NCBI GenBank assembly: GCA_020073145.1
Contig: JAIQFS010000001.1
Location: forward strand, 248,001 to 312,000
Origin: Terriglobia bacterium
Lineage (GTDB): Bacteria > Acidobacteriota > Terriglobia > Bryobacterales > Bryobacteraceae
Direction: 5' to 3'
Length of the DNA stretch: 64,000 nucleotides
Shown: in pieces, positions 1 to 9,451 of the stretch
Layout of the letters: each line of letters starts with the position of its first letter
How positions within the stretch are numbered: the stretch's first letter is position 1
Notes under the pieces: model-generated
The model's database searches: none
The model's input: only the letters and a program-made list of their open reading frames with translations
Told to the model about the DNA's origin: nothing
Translations under genes and position numbers: made by a program

Positions 1-344
1 CAGTCTTTCCACTCGACGTTGATCATGCGGATTTCCGAGGAGCCGATGTTCTGGACGGAGTGCGGTGGCATGGGAGGCACATAGACGGCGCCGCCCTTAG
101 GCGTAGGTTGCGCCTGGGTGCGGCTATCGGTGATGACGGCGCCGCGGTCGTCGTAGCGCAGGAAATCGCTGACGCTCAGCATATAAAGCACGCTCGGCCA
201 GCGGTGGGTGTGCACGGCGGTGTGCGCGCCCGCTGGAATGATGGTTTCGAGCACGCGGACACGCTCATTCTGCATCACCAGCTTGTGGTGGGCGGGATCG
301 GCGATGAGGGCATCGAGCGTATCGTCGTACGGCCAATCGGTCAT
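1..344 (-). CDS. Cupin-fold protein, 3' part cut off by window edge
   Basis: This gene reads leftward from an ATG at 344 and runs out of the window, so only the first 114 or so residues are seen. The protein starts MTDWPYDDTLDALIADPAHH. It carries an HTAVHTHRW segment typical of the first cupin metal motif and, further on, a proline-rich VPPMPPHSVQNIG stretch that fits the second motif. A small cytoplasmic cupin of unknown substrate is the best reading. Its ATG overlaps the dnaB stop codon (ATGA), so its translation is probably coupled to dnaB. Confidence 0.75.
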   Translation of the reverse strand, partial: MTDWPYDDTLDALIADPAHHKLVMQNERVRVLETIIPAGAHTAVHTHRWPSVLYMLSVSDFLRYDDRGAVITDSRTQAQPTPKGGAVYVPPMPPHSVQNIGSSEIRMINVEWKD

Positions 345-1714
345 TCTTCGGGGAACTCTCCGGTATCTTCGGCGCGGTTTTCGAACTTGGTTTGCGCGTG
401 CAGAAACACCAAGTTTACCGTGCCGACCGGGCCGTTGCGCTGCTTGGCGATGATGAGTTCGGCCAGGCCGCGGAGGTCTTCGCGATTCTTGTTGTAGACC
501 TCTTCGCGGAAGACAAAGCTGACCAGGTCGGCGTCCTGCTCGATAGATCCGGATTCGCGCAGATCGCTGAGCTGCGGGCGGTGGTCGCCCTGGCGGGTCT
601 CGACCGCGCGGCTCAACTGCGACAGCACCATCATGGGCACATTCAGTTCCTTGGCCAGCAGCTTCATGCCGCGGGACAACGCGCTGACTTCCTGGTTGCG
701 GTTTTCGAAGCGGCCGCGGCCGGTCATCAACTGCAGGTAGTCCACGATCACCAGCTTCACGCCGCCTTTGTCCCGATGGTCTGTCTGGAGACGCCGGAGC
801 TTGGCGTGCATGTCCATGAGGTGGACGCCCGGCGTGTCGTCAATGTAGAGGGGCGCCTCCACCAGCTCGTGGAGCGCGTGGTTGAGCTTGCGGCGCTCGT
901 CCTGGCTGAGATAGCCGGCGCGAAACTTCTGGCTGTCGACGCGGGCGGCGGCGCACAGCATGCGGGTGAGCAGGGACTCCTTGCTCATTTCCAGACTGAA
1001 GATGGCGACGGTCTGCTTGAGCTTGAGAGCGACGTGCTGGGCGATATTCAGGGCCAGCGCGGTTTTGCCCATGGAGGGGCGGCCGGCCACGATGACCAGG
1101 TCACCGCCGTGCATGCCGCCGGTGTACTCGTCGAACTTGGTGAAGCCGGAGCTGATGCCCTTGATCCTTTTGCTAGGGTCGAGAAAGGCGTTGATGCCGC
1201 CGTCGTAACCCTGGAGGATCTGCCCGGGATTCAGCAGTCCGTCCTTGACGCGCGCCTCACCGAGCTTGAGGAGAGTCTCCTCGGCGCCCGCCAGGATTTC
1301 CTCGGGCGCCTCTTCGCCCTGGAGGCAGCGGTTCATCATGTGCTGCGAGGCGAAAATGATGCGGCGCAGCACGGACTTGTCCTTGACGATGCGGATGTAG
1401 CTGTCGAGGTTGGGGATCTGCGGCAGCCCGTCATCGAGCGAGACCAGATAGGTCAGGCCATCGCAGGCTTCGAGTTCGCCGAATTTCATGAGCTCGTTGG
1501 CGATGGTGATGCGATCGATCTTCTCGCCGCGCTCGTTGAGGTCGCCCATGCGGCGGAAGATGCGGCGGTGCTTCTCGAGGCTGAAGTCGTCGGCGTCCAG
1601 AGTTCCGGCGGCCTGGATGAAGAAACTGTCATCCAGAAGGATGGAGCCGAGGACGAACCGTTCGGCGTCGACGTTGGTGGGAAGCCCCTTTTCGGTAGCG
1701 ATTGGCGCGGACAT
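341..1714 (-). CDS. dnaB: Replicative DNA helicase DnaB
   Basis: DnaB is the hexameric ATP-driven helicase that unwinds DNA at the replication fork and loads primase. The 457-residue length matches the family. The N-terminal helical domain begins with the usual NVDAERFVLGSILLD segment. Walker A (GRPSMGKT) lies near residue 212, the SLEMSKESL element follows it, and the KLVIVDYLQLM Walker B segment is near 320. LRESGSIEQDADLVSF is also characteristic. No intein is present. The stop codon overlaps the start of the downstream cupin gene. No strong ribosome binding site is visible before the ATG. Confidence 0.97.
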   Translation of the reverse strand: MSAPIATEKGLPTNVDAERFVLGSILLDDSFFIQAAGTLDADDFSLEKHRRIFRRMGDLNERGEKIDRITIANELMKFGELEACDGLTYLVSLDDGLPQIPNLDSYIRIVKDKSVLRRIIFASQHMMNRCLQGEEAPEEILAGAEETLLKLGEARVKDGLLNPGQILQGYDGGINAFLDPSKRIKGISSGFTKFDEYTGGMHGGDLVIVAGRPSMGKTALALNIAQHVALKLKQTVAIFSLEMSKESLLTRMLCAAARVDSQKFRAGYLSQDERRKLNHALHELVEAPLYIDDTPGVHLMDMHAKLRRLQTDHRDKGGVKLVIVDYLQLMTGRGRFENRNQEVSALSRGMKLLAKELNVPMMVLSQLSRAVETRQGDHRPQLSDLRESGSIEQDADLVSFVFREEVYNKNREDLRGLAELIIAKQRNGPVGTVNLVFLHAQTKFENRAEDTGEFPEE

Positions 1715-2014
1715 TGCGGCGAACGATCTAGGTTATCCCCCAGCGGACTGTGCGCGGCATGGAAATTTCGCCCCCGCGTTTTGAACCGTTTACGCTCTGG
1801 ATTAATCCCGGCGCGGGACCGTTTTGGCGGCCGGGCTGGAAGTAGTTGCGAATCAGCCGCTGCCGATCCCTTTTCCGGAGAATTGCACCGATATCCACAG
1901 CGCGTACACAGGCCGGAAACATCACCGGCTCTTTCTGTTTTAGCCGATTTGGCGGCCGGACGCCAGCGCGGTTTCCGGGTTCCGGCGATAATCGGCAGTT
2001 GGAGGATGGTTCCG
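1715..2014. other. Non-coding divergent interval, dnaB / DUF421
   Basis: This 300-base interval separates two divergent genes, so it must hold both promoters. I see no convincing RNA gene or small reading frame. A GGAGG at 2001-2005 is the ribosome binding site of the rightward gene. No clear -35/-10 pair could be assigned to either side. Confidence 0.4.
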
Positions 2015-2614
2015 ATGCCTGACTGGCTGTTTGCGACCACCACGTGGAAAGACACTTTTGCGCTATCGCTACCGCTGCTGGAGAAGGTGATGCGCCCGGC
2101 GGTGGTCTATGTGTTCTTAGTGCTTCTCTTGCGGATCTTCGGCAAGCGGGAGCTGGCGCAGCTCAACCCGTTCGACCTGGTGGTGCTGCTATCCCTTTCG
2201 AACACGGTGCAAAACGCGATCATCGGCAACGACAATTCGGTGACGGGCGGGCTGGTGGGCGCGTTTACCCTATTGGCGATCAACTACCTGGTGGTGCGCT
2301 TCCTGTTCCGGCACCGGAGGCTGGATCAGCTGCTGGAGGGCAAACCCACGGCGCTGATCGAGAAGGGCCGCATCAACAAGGTCAACCTCGCGCGGGAACT
2401 GCTGACGCGCTCCGAGCTGATGACGGTGCTGTACCGGCAGGGCTTCTATTTGCTGGAGGAGGTGGAGGAATGCATCCTGGAGCCGGGGGGAACGTTTGCC
2501 ATCAAGCGGAAGGAGCCACCGGCCAGCGAGGTCCACTTCGGCGAAGTGGTGCGGCGGCTGGACGCCATCGACGCCGCGCTGACGCGGCTGGCGGCCGGGC
2601 CGGCCCGTACGTGA
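2015..2614 (+). CDS. DUF421 (YetF/YcaP-type) membrane protein
   Basis: A 199-residue inner-membrane protein of the DUF421 family. It has about three hydrophobic segments in the first 95 residues (VVYVFLVLLLRIFG, an LSLSNTVQNAI segment and LVGAFTLLAINYLVV). A soluble domain follows, with the typical GKPTALIEKGRINKVNLARE segment. The KRELAQLNPFDLVVLLSLSN stretch is highly characteristic. I chose the ATG at 2015 because GGAGG ends nine bases upstream; an in-frame ATG at 2006 directly abuts that GGAGG and is less likely. Its molecular role is unknown. Confidence 0.9.
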   Translation: MPDWLFATTTWKDTFALSLPLLEKVMRPAVVYVFLVLLLRIFGKRELAQLNPFDLVVLLSLSNTVQNAIIGNDNSVTGGLVGAFTLLAINYLVVRFLFRHRRLDQLLEGKPTALIEKGRINKVNLARELLTRSELMTVLYRQGFYLLEEVEECILEPGGTFAIKRKEPPASEVHFGEVVRRLDAIDAALTRLAAGPART

Positions 2615-2682
2615 GCAGGGACTGGGCGAACGGACCGGCGTACCGGGGGGGAATCAGACCGAGGCCTCCGCGGGTGACGGTG

Positions 2683-2688
2683 TATACT
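2683..2688 (+). promoter_or_regulatory. Putative -10 element (TATACT) before the aldolase gene
   Basis: TATACT lies in the 162-base gap before the aldolase start at 2777, which would give a leader of about 80 bases. No good -35 is visible at 16-18 bases. Confidence 0.35.
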
Positions 2689-2776
2689 TCATGGAGACCG
2701 GGATGACGCAAGGCAGATCCCGGATCAGACGCAACCCGGCGGCCGAAGCCGGTCCGGGATCCAGGAGAAAGACCGA

Positions 2777-3619
2777 ATGAGTGAAGCGCTCACAGGAGCT
2801 GAGTTTAAAAAGCAACTGCGCGAAGGGAAGCCGAAGATGGGGCTGTTCCTGAACTCGCACAGTCCAACAGTTGCGGAGCAACTGGCGCACAGCGGATACG
2901 ACTGGCTGCTGGTGGATACGCAGCACGGCCCGATGGGGTTTCTTGAGCTATCGGGGATGCTGGCCGGGATCGCCAATGGCGGGGCCAAGTCGATGGTGCG
3001 GGTGGCCGGCTATCACGATCGCGGCGGCATCCAGCAGGCGCTCGACATGGGCTCCGACGGAGTCCTGGTTCCCTACATCAACACCGCCGCGGAAGCGCGC
3101 CAGGCGGTGAGTTGCGCGCGCTACCCGACTGCCGGAACGCGGTCGGTCTACTTCCCGCAGCGGAGCATGAACCGCGCCGGTCTGTTGGGTTATGCGGGAT
3201 CGGCCAATGAGAACGTGATTCTGGCCCTGCAGGTGGAAACGGCCGACTGCATCAAGAACATCGACGAGATCGCGGCGGTTCCGGGGGTCGACCTGCTGTT
3301 TCTCGGCCAGAACGATCTGTGCATGTCGATGGGGCTGTACGAGAAGTACAAATTTCCGGACATGTACACGTCGCCGGAGCTGGCGGCCGCCACCGACAAG
3401 CTCAAAGCGGCGGCCAAGAAGAACAACGTGATCCTGGGGCTGTTCCTGTTCGGGACGGCGCGAGTGGGCGAATTCCTCGAAAAAGGCTTTCCGTTCATCA
3501 GCATCGGCAACGACCTGCACCACATCCTGACGCAGGCCGGCGCCTACGTGAAGGACATGGAAGGAGTTTCGAAGGAAAAAGGCAAGCCCTGGACGCGCCG
3601 GCCGTCGGCGCTGATTTAA
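2777..3619 (+). CDS. HpcH/HpaI family class II aldolase
   Basis: A 280-residue TIM-barrel enzyme of the HpcH/HpaI family, which includes metal-dependent pyruvate aldolases acting on 2-keto-3-deoxy acids. The DTQHGPMG segment holds the catalytic histidine. LQVETADCI supplies the metal-binding glutamate, and GQNDLCMSMG corresponds to the family GPxDLSxSLG metal motif. The start is supported by AGGAG about nine bases upstream. The substrate cannot be read from sequence. The gene lies 0.8 kb before a PduS/PduT-like pair, so a link to aldehyde metabolism is possible but unproven. Confidence 0.88.
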   Translation: MSEALTGAEFKKQLREGKPKMGLFLNSHSPTVAEQLAHSGYDWLLVDTQHGPMGFLELSGMLAGIANGGAKSMVRVAGYHDRGGIQQALDMGSDGVLVPYINTAAEARQAVSCARYPTAGTRSVYFPQRSMNRAGLLGYAGSANENVILALQVETADCIKNIDEIAAVPGVDLLFLGQNDLCMSMGLYEKYKFPDMYTSPELAAATDKLKAAAKKNNVILGLFLFGTARVGEFLEKGFPFISIGNDLHHILTQAGAYVKDMEGVSKEKGKPWTRRPSALI

Positions 3620-3727
3620 GCTTCGCGCCGGCGGCCCAGGCCTCTACCGGCTGTGAGGCCCCGCCTCGTTGGGTCAGATCCGGCGTCCGGTCTGACCTCT
3701 GCCCGAATTTTGCGCGATGCTGGTGGG

Positions 3728-4399
3728 ATGCGCGGAGTTTTCGGGATCGGTCTTCTGTTATGGATCGGGCCGGCACCGGTTCGCTTGCCGGCCCAGAGTC
3801 AAGCGCCTCCGGCTGGGCCTGCTTCACCCGCTAGCGGGATCGTGAATCGTATCGAGAGTCACTGGTTCACGTCCCAGACCCAGGACCAGTTCCGGCCTCT
3901 CGCGCGGCAGGAGCGAACGAAGGTCTTCGTTAAGGATTTCATTAATCCCTATTTCTATGTCGTGGCGGGTGCGGCGGCAGGCATCAACCAGTGGTTCGAT
4001 TTTCCGGAGGGCTGGCCGCAGGGCGCCGGTGGGTACGGCCGCCGTGTCGGAGATTACCTAGCGCGCCGGAGCATCCAACAGACGCTGGTCTGGGGGGGTG
4101 AAATCGCGTTGCACGAAGACAACCGCTATTTCCGGTCTGGGAGGAGCGGGGTGTGGGCGCGCCTCAAGTATGCGGCGGCCAGCAGTGTGCTCGCGCGACA
4201 CGATTCCGGCAAGCGCTCGATTTCCCTTTCCCAATTGGGCGGCACCGCCGGGGCGGCGTTTCTTTCGCGGGCGTGGCAACCGCCCGGCAATCGCTCGGCG
4301 GGAGATGGCGCGGCCAGCTTCGGGTTTGCGCTGGCGGGCAGCGCGGGGTGGAACGTGTTTCTGGAGTTCCTGCCCGACCTGCTGGGCAAGAAGCCGTAG
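3728..4399 (+). CDS. Secreted or outer-membrane protein, unknown function
   Basis: A 223-residue protein starting MRGVFGIGLLLWIGPAPVRL, which reads as a signal peptide followed by AQSQA. I chose the ATG at 3728 over longer in-frame starts for that reason. The mature part is rich in glycine, alanine and aromatics (FINPYFYVVAGAAAGINQW, GGTAGAAFLSRAWQ), suggesting amphipathic strands or an envelope-associated protein. I do not recognise a named domain; similar proteins are, to my knowledge, common hypothetical proteins in Acidobacteriota. It ends 57 bases before the PduS-like gene. Confidence 0.65.
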   Translation: MRGVFGIGLLLWIGPAPVRLPAQSQAPPAGPASPASGIVNRIESHWFTSQTQDQFRPLARQERTKVFVKDFINPYFYVVAGAAAGINQWFDFPEGWPQGAGGYGRRVGDYLARRSIQQTLVWGGEIALHEDNRYFRSGRSGVWARLKYAAASSVLARHDSGKRSISLSQLGGTAGAAFLSRAWQPPGNRSAGDGAASFGFALAGSAGWNVFLEFLPDLLGKKP

Positions 4400-4443
4400 C
4401 GTCGCCAGCCGTCTTGATGCCCGTTGGAGCTGACGCGGTACGC

Positions 4444-4449
4444 TATGCT
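4444..4449 (+). promoter_or_regulatory. Putative leaderless -10 (TATGCT) for the PduS-like gene
   Basis: TATGCT ends eight bases before the ATG at 4457 and no Shine-Dalgarno sequence separates them, so transcription would start at or next to the start codon. No convincing -35 is present. Confidence 0.4.
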
Positions 4450-4456
4450 TGGGTAA

Positions 4457-5767
4457 ATGCTTAGCCAGAAACTGCGCGAGTGCGGCGTGGTGGGCGCCGG
4501 GGGCGCCGGCTTTCCCACTTACGTCAAAGCGCAATCGCAGGTGGAGTACGTGATTGCCAACGGGGCTGAGTGCGAGCCGCTAATCCACAAAGACGCTGAG
4601 CTCATGAAGCACTTCGCGGCGGACATCGTGGCCGGGATGCAATCCATGATGGAAGCCACCGGCGCGCGAACCGGCAAGTTCGGCGTGAAAACCAAGAACG
4701 CCGATTCGATCGAGGCAGTGCAGCGGCATCTGGATCCCGGCCGTATGGAGCTGGTCACACTGGGCGACTTCTATCCCTCGGGCGATGAGTACGAGCTGGT
4801 GTACTCCGCCACAGGGCGTCTGATTCCGCCGGCGGGCATCCCCCTCCAGGTGGGGTGCGTGGTCAACAACGTAGAGACGCTATACAACGTATCGCGGGCC
4901 TTGCAAGGCACGCCAGTCACCGAGAAATTTCTTTCCGTGTGCGGCGCGGTGAAGGAGCCGAAGAGCTTTTGGGCCCCGGTGGGCACTCCTTTTCGCGAAT
5001 TGGTGGCGGCGGCGGGCGGGGCCACCACTCCCGAGTTCGGCATGTTTGTCAGCGGAATCATGATGGGGACGCTGACCTTCGATGCGGACGATGTGGTGAC
5101 CAAGACGACGGGCGGCTTGATCGTGCTGCCGCGCGATCACTATCTGATGACGCGACGGACGCGGTCGCAACACGAGATGAACCAGATCGGCAAGTCGGCT
5201 TGCGACCAGTGCAGCTACTGCACCGAGTTTTGCCCGCGCTATCTGCTGGGCTACGAAGTGGTGCCCCACAAGGTGATGCGCAGCCTGGGGTTCACCACCA
5301 CGGGCGCGGACATCTGGAACCAGTGGTCGGAGCTGTGCTGCGCCTGCGGGCTGTGCACGCTCTACGCCTGTCCGGAAGATCTTTACCCGAAAGAAGCGTG
5401 CGACCAGGGGAAACACGACCGGCGCGCGGCGGGCCTGAAATTCGTTCAGGAGAAGCCAGTGGAGGTGCATCCCATGAAAGAATACCGGCGCGTGCCGCTC
5501 TCGCAGTTGCGGAGGCGTTTGCAGGTAGAGGAGTACGAGCGGGAGACACCGTTCGCGGAAGTCCGCCTGCATCCCACCCAAGTGCGCATCAAAATGAAGC
5601 AACATGCCGGAGAGGCTGCGGCCCCGTGTGTCGTGGAGGGGAACAGGGTGAAGAAGGGGCAGGTGGTGGGACAGGTGGAAGATTCCAAGTTGGGTGCGCA
5701 TGTTCATGCGAGTATCGACGGAACCGTCCGTCAGGCGACCTCCGAGGACGTCGAGATCGTGGCATAA
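4457..5767 (+). CDS. PduS/RnfC-like flavin and iron-sulfur oxidoreductase
   Basis: A 436-residue protein of the PduS/RnfC type. In propanediol microcompartments PduS reduces cobalamin and passes electrons across the shell. The FMN-binding GAGGAGFP sits at residues 13-20. An SLBB-like middle region follows. Two [4Fe-4S] motifs occur: Cys249/252/255/259 and Cys294 or 295/297/300/305. The last 75 residues look like the RnfC barrel-sandwich domain (EGNRVKKGQVVGQVEDSK). It is four bases upstream of a PduT-like shell gene, the arrangement expected for a redox pair. No other microcompartment genes are visible. Confidence 0.88.
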   Translation: MLSQKLRECGVVGAGGAGFPTYVKAQSQVEYVIANGAECEPLIHKDAELMKHFAADIVAGMQSMMEATGARTGKFGVKTKNADSIEAVQRHLDPGRMELVTLGDFYPSGDEYELVYSATGRLIPPAGIPLQVGCVVNNVETLYNVSRALQGTPVTEKFLSVCGAVKEPKSFWAPVGTPFRELVAAAGGATTPEFGMFVSGIMMGTLTFDADDVVTKTTGGLIVLPRDHYLMTRRTRSQHEMNQIGKSACDQCSYCTEFCPRYLLGYEVVPHKVMRSLGFTTTGADIWNQWSELCCACGLCTLYACPEDLYPKEACDQGKHDRRAAGLKFVQEKPVEVHPMKEYRRVPLSQLRRRLQVEEYERETPFAEVRLHPTQVRIKMKQHAGEAAAPCVVEGNRVKKGQVVGQVEDSKLGAHVHASIDGTVRQATSEDVEIVA

Positions 5768-5771
5768 AACC

Positions 5772-6323
5772 ATGGCCAAGAATTCGATGGGGTTGATTGA
5801 GCTCACTAGCATTGCCGCCGGCTATCAAGTGACGGACGCGATGCTGAAGGCGGCGGACGTGGAACTGGTGCTTTCGCGCTCGATCTGCTCCGGCAAGTAC
5901 ATGGTGATGGTGCGCGGCGACGTGGCGGCCGTGGAGGCGGCGGTGGCCTCGGGCCGGCGCGCCGGCCATTTCTCCGTGGTCGATTCCTTCGTGATCCCCA
6001 ATCTGCACGAAGCGGTGTTTCCCGCCCTCAGCGGCGTCACCAAGGTAGAGGCGCTGGAGGCGTTGGGAATCGTGGAATCGTTTTCGGTTGCTTCGCTGAT
6101 CGAAGGCGCGGACGCGGCGGTGAAGGCCGCCAATATTCAGCTCATCGAAATCCGGCTGGCCATGGCCTTGGGCGGGAAGGCGTTCGTGACGCTGACGGGC
6201 AGCGTGGCGGCGGTGCAAAGCGCCGTGGACGCGGGCGCGCAAATTGTCGGGGCCAAGGGGATGCTGGTCAATAAAGTGGTGATCCCGAGCCCGCGTCCCG
6301 AACTGCTCAACGAGATGATCTAA
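5772..6323 (+). CDS. PduT-like tandem BMC-domain shell protein
   Basis: A 183-residue protein with two bacterial-microcompartment domains (roughly residues 6-88 and 100-178; repeats IGLIELTSIAAG-like and ALGIVESFSVAS). PduT is a trimeric shell protein that holds a [4Fe-4S] cluster in its central pore through one cysteine per subunit. The matching cysteine is kept here (Cys39 in SRSICSGKYM). I chose the ATG at 5772 because the BMC fold starts directly after it. It follows the PduS-like gene by four bases and ends three bases before a convergent gene. Confidence 0.9.
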   Translation: MAKNSMGLIELTSIAAGYQVTDAMLKAADVELVLSRSICSGKYMVMVRGDVAAVEAAVASGRRAGHFSVVDSFVIPNLHEAVFPALSGVTKVEALEALGIVESFSVASLIEGADAAVKAANIQLIEIRLAMALGGKAFVTLTGSVAAVQSAVDAGAQIVGAKGMLVNKVVIPSPRPELLNEMI

Positions 6324-6326
6324 TCC

Positions 6327-6806
6327 CTACTGCCGCGTCGCTGGATCCCAGTGCTCGTCGGCCTTACCGTCCATGATCCGCCACATGTCGAACCAGGTGC
6401 TGGTATAGGCGTTACCCTTGGAATCCTTGAGGTTCCTGGCCGTCACGACGGTCACCAGATCACCTTGAGCTAAGACCGCGACCACCGGCGCGTTCAGCTT
6501 GTCGCAACTGGCCGCCTTCGGACGCGAGCTAAAGAACTTCACCACGCCGGCTCGTCCGGACGCCGCCTGTGGATTGTGTTGAATATACCGGTCGGTGAGC
6601 CACTTGTCGGATTGATCCCAGTAGTTACATTGCAGCAATTCCTTCTCGATGTGAAACGCGACCTGCTTCATCGCGTCCACCTTCTTGTTCTTGTCGTGGA
6701 AGAGGGCATCCACGTCAGCAGCCGGGGTGACCGGCTCCTGGGCAAATGCATAACCGCCCGCAAACAGGGCGAAGAACACAATGGGAACTGCTATGCGAAG
6801 TTTCAT
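6327..6806 (-). CDS. Secreted SnoaL/NTF2-like protein
   Basis: A 159-residue protein with a clear signal peptide (MKLRIAVPIVFFALFAGGYAFAQ). The mature part has the pattern of predicted SnoaL-like proteins, an alpha+beta cone fold: DKWLTDRYIQHNPQAASGRAG and a C-terminal WFDMWRIMDGKADEHWD. No catalytic assignment can be made. A TATAGT (6811-6816 reversed) lies five bases before the ATG, with no ribosome binding site, so a leaderless or near-leaderless transcript is likely. Confidence 0.8.
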   Translation of the reverse strand: MKLRIAVPIVFFALFAGGYAFAQEPVTPAADVDALFHDKNKKVDAMKQVAFHIEKELLQCNYWDQSDKWLTDRYIQHNPQAASGRAGVVKFFSSRPKAASCDKLNAPVVAVLAQGDLVTVVTARNLKDSKGNAYTSTWFDMWRIMDGKADEHWDPATRQ

Positions 6807-7051
6807 GCGTACTATAGTTAGCCAGCCCGGCGGAGCGTGTCAAGAGGCGCCGCCAAGCGAAGGCGGATTGTGGTGCGCGGGAAGGTCGCGGAAACCGGTC
6901 CCCTGCGTAGCACCGCCTAAGGGCTTCCCGCCGGTATGCTCCAGAAGCAAGAGGGAAATTCGGCCGTCGCCCTGTCATCGGGAACCTGGTTCAGTGGTGG
7001 CAATGCGCCGTGCCGCCGGCGGATCAGACCATCCCTGCATGGTACGCTGTG

Positions 7052-7057
7052 TATAAT
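7052..7057 (+). promoter_or_regulatory. Putative -10 (TATAAT) for the Gfo/Idh run
   Basis: A consensus TATAAT sits 33 bases before the ATG at 7090. The implied leader of about 26 bases contains AAGGGTG (7074-7080), a usable ribosome binding site. No -35 consensus is seen. This is the most likely promoter for the six-gene run 7090-13348. Confidence 0.5.
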
Positions 7058-7089
7058 AATCGAAGCTTACCGTAAGGGTGTGGGTTTTC

Positions 7090-8289
7090 ATGGAATCGCG
7101 GCGCAATTTCATCGGTAAAGTAGCCACCGGTCTAGCCGGAACGCTGGCGGCTTCGAACGTCTTAGGCGCGAACGATCGGATTCGGCTGGGATTCATTGGG
7201 ATGGGCTCTCGGGGCACTGACCTGCTGCGCGAGGCCCTGTCCTGTTCCCACACCGAGTGCGTCGGGATCGCTGACGTTTATAACCCACGCCTGGAGGCGG
7301 CTCAAGTGCTCGCCCCTGGCGCGAAAATCCACGTCGATTACCGGCGACTGCTGCAAGATCCCGCGCTTGATGCGGTGATCATTGCGACGCCAAATCACCT
7401 GCACGCCCAACAGTTTGTAGCCGCACTCGATGCCGGCAAGCACGTTTACCAAGAGAAGACGATGGCGTTCACGGTGGAGCAGGCCAAGAGCATGCGCGCC
7501 GCTTACGAGCGCGCCGGGAACCGCACCGTGCAGATCGGGCATCAAACCTGTTCTTCCGGGCAGGTAGCGGACGCCGTCACTTTCCTAAAACCCGAGCTCA
7601 TGGGCCGGATCACCGGAATTCGAGCGCATTATTACCGCAACACGCCGCATGGAAAGCCGCAGTGGGCGCGGCCGGTACACCCCGATATGACACCGGAGAA
7701 CCTGGCGTGGGACTCTTTCCTGGGAGAAGCGCCGGCGCGGGAATTCGATCCTCAGCGGTACATGAACTGGCGGCTGTTCTGGGATTATTCCGGCGGCAGC
7801 GTCACCGAGAATCTCTCGCAACAGATGGCTTTCTGGTACAAGCTGCTCGGCCTGCAGATTCCTGCGGCGGTCACCATGACCGGCGGAGTGTATTTGTGGA
7901 AGGACGGCCGCGAAGTGCCCGACACTATGCACGTCTCCATGGAACACGCCGAAGAGATTTTGTTCAGCTGGGATTCGGGGTTCGGCAACAATCAGCTGGG
8001 CGTTGCCGAAGATGTCTTGGGCACCGACGGCACTCTCTCGAAGAGCCAGCAAATCCGCTACTTGCCGCAGAAAGTCAATCGGCCGGGCGGGAATGAAATG
8101 ATGGGGACCACGCGCACGGAACCTCGTGCCCATATGCAGAATTTTCTCGATGCGGTGCGCACGGGAAAGGAACCGAACTGCTCCTTCGATGTCGGCTACC
8201 GCGTGTCCATCGCGTGCCGCATGGCGGTGGAAAGCTACCTGCAACAGCGCACGGTGTGGTGGGATCCAGCCCGCGAAGAGATCGTATAA
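7090..8289 (+). CDS. Tat-exported Gfo/Idh/MocA family oxidoreductase
   Basis: A 399-residue NAD(P)-type oxidoreductase with a Tat-like leader ([20 protein letters not shown]). The Rossmann motif is [11 protein letters not shown] and the dinucleotide-binding region continues to [10 protein letters not shown]. The family EKP motif appears as QEKTMAF, which keeps the key lysine but not the proline. HQTCSS and [12 protein letters not shown] follow in the substrate domain. I chose the ATG at 7090 over a GTG four codons upstream because AAGGGTG is well spaced and the twin arginines then lie near the N terminus. Likely a periplasmic sugar oxidoreductase; substrate unknown. Confidence 0.88.
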   Translation: MESRRNFIGKVATGLAGTLAASNVLGANDRIRLGFIGMGSRGTDLLREALSCSHTECVGIADVYNPRLEAAQVLAPGAKIHVDYRRLLQDPALDAVIIATPNHLHAQQFVAALDAGKHVYQEKTMAFTVEQAKSMRAAYERAGNRTVQIGHQTCSSGQVADAVTFLKPELMGRITGIRAHYYRNTPHGKPQWARPVHPDMTPENLAWDSFLGEAPAREFDPQRYMNWRLFWDYSGGSVTENLSQQMAFWYKLLGLQIPAAVTMTGGVYLWKDGREVPDTMHVSMEHAEEILFSWDSGFGNNQLGVAEDVLGTDGTLSKSQQIRYLPQKVNRPGGNEMMGTTRTEPRAHMQNFLDAVRTGKEPNCSFDVGYRVSIACRMAVESYLQQRTVWWDPAREEIV

Positions 8290-8302
8290 GGGCGCCCGCA
8301 TC

Positions 8303-9451
8303 GTGGACTTCGAGTACACGCCGGAACAAATTCAACTGCGGAAATCGGTGCGGGAGTTTGCCGAAGCTGAGATTGCGCCGCACGTCATGGAGTGGGATGA
8401 AGGCCAGATCTTCCCCGCCGAAGTCATCCGCAAGCTCGGCCAGCTCGGCTACCTGGGATCGATCTTCCCGGAGGAACTGGGGGGCGCCGGGCTGGGCTAC
8501 ATCGAGTATTCGATCCTGATCGAAGAGCTGTCGCGAGTGGACGGCTCGGTGGGGATCATCCTGGCGGCACACACTTCGCTGTGCTCGAACCACATCTTCA
8601 AGATGGGGAACGAGGAGCAGCGGCGGCGATACATTCCCAAGCTGGCGTCGGGCGAATGGCTGGGGTGCTGGTCACTGACCGAGCCGGAAGCCGGCTCAGA
8701 CGCCGCCGGAACGCGCACGCGCGCAACGCGGGAAGAAGACGGCCACTGGACGCTGAACGGCGCCAAGACGTTCACCACGAACGCGCAGTACGCGGATGTC
8801 TGCGTGGCCATGGCGGTGACGGAGCGGACTGCGGCGCAGCACGGAATTTCGGCGTTTGTGATCGAGAAGGGCACGCCCGGATTTCGGCCGGGTAAGAAGG
8901 AAAACAAGCTCGGGCTGCGGGCCAGCGCCACCGGCGAGGTGATCTTCGAAAACTGCCGTCTGGGGCCGGCTCAACTTCTGGGCAAGCTGAACGAAGGCTT
9001 CGTGGATAGTCTCAAGGTGCTCGATGGAGGGCGCATTTCCATCGCGGCGCTCGCCATCGGGATGGCGCAAGGTGCCTACGACGCCGCGCTTCGCTATTCG
9101 AAGCTGCGCAAGCAGTTCAGCCGGCCGATCTCGGAATTTCAGGAGATTCAGCACAAGCTGGTAGACATGGCGGTGGACCTGGACGCCGCGCGGCTCTTGA
9201 ACTGCCGCGCCGCGTGGATGCTGGATCGCGGGCAGCGGGTCACGCGCGAGTCATCCATGGCCAAGCTGTTTGCCTCTGAAGCGGCGGTCCGAATCGCGAA
9301 TGAAGCGGTGCAGATTCACGGCGGGTACGGATTCATTAAGGACTACCCAGTGGAGAAGTTTTACCGCGACGTGAAACTGTGCACCATCGGCGAGGGCACC
9401 AGCGAGATCCAGCGTTTGGTGATCGCGCGGCAGCTCCTGAAAAGCGGATGA
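8303..9451 (+). CDS. Acyl-CoA dehydrogenase
   Basis: A 382-residue FAD enzyme that introduces a trans-2 double bond into acyl-Co[15 protein letters not shown] and the [11 protein letters not shown] flavin-binding segment are typical. [14 protein letters not shown] carries the expected catalytic glutamate, and IHGGYGF is the family C-terminal signature. The start is probably the GTG at 8303, giving the canonical [18 protein letters not shown] beginning; no ATG fits. It starts 13 bases after the Gfo/Idh gene and its stop overlaps the next ATG (ATGA). The context with a MeaB/epimerase protein suggests a branched- or odd-chain acyl-CoA pathway leading to propionyl-CoA. Confidence 0.95.
   Translation: MDFEYTPEQIQLRKSVREFAEAEIAPHVMEWDEGQIFPAEVIRKLGQLGYLGSIFPEELGGAGLGYIEYSILIEELSRVDGSVGIILAAHTSLCSNHIFKMGNEEQRRRYIPKLASGEWLGCWSLTEPEAGSDAAGTRTRATREEDGHWTLNGAKTFTTNAQYADVCVAMAVTERTAAQHGISAFVIEKGTPGFRPGKKENKLGLRASATGEVIFENCRLGPAQLLGKLNEGFVDSLKVLDGGRISIAALAIGMAQGAYDAALRYSKLRKQFSRPISEFQEIQHKLVDMAVDLDAARLLNCRAAWMLDRGQRVTRESSMAKLFASEAAVRIANEAVQIHGGYGFIKDYPVEKFYRDVKLCTIGEGTSEIQRLVIARQLLKSG

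Noticed and set aside
392-2005. Very long plus-strand reading frame antisense to dnaB
   Set aside because: Only its last 200 codons (DUF421) are real; the rest mirrors dnaB codons in GC-rich DNA and resembles no protein.
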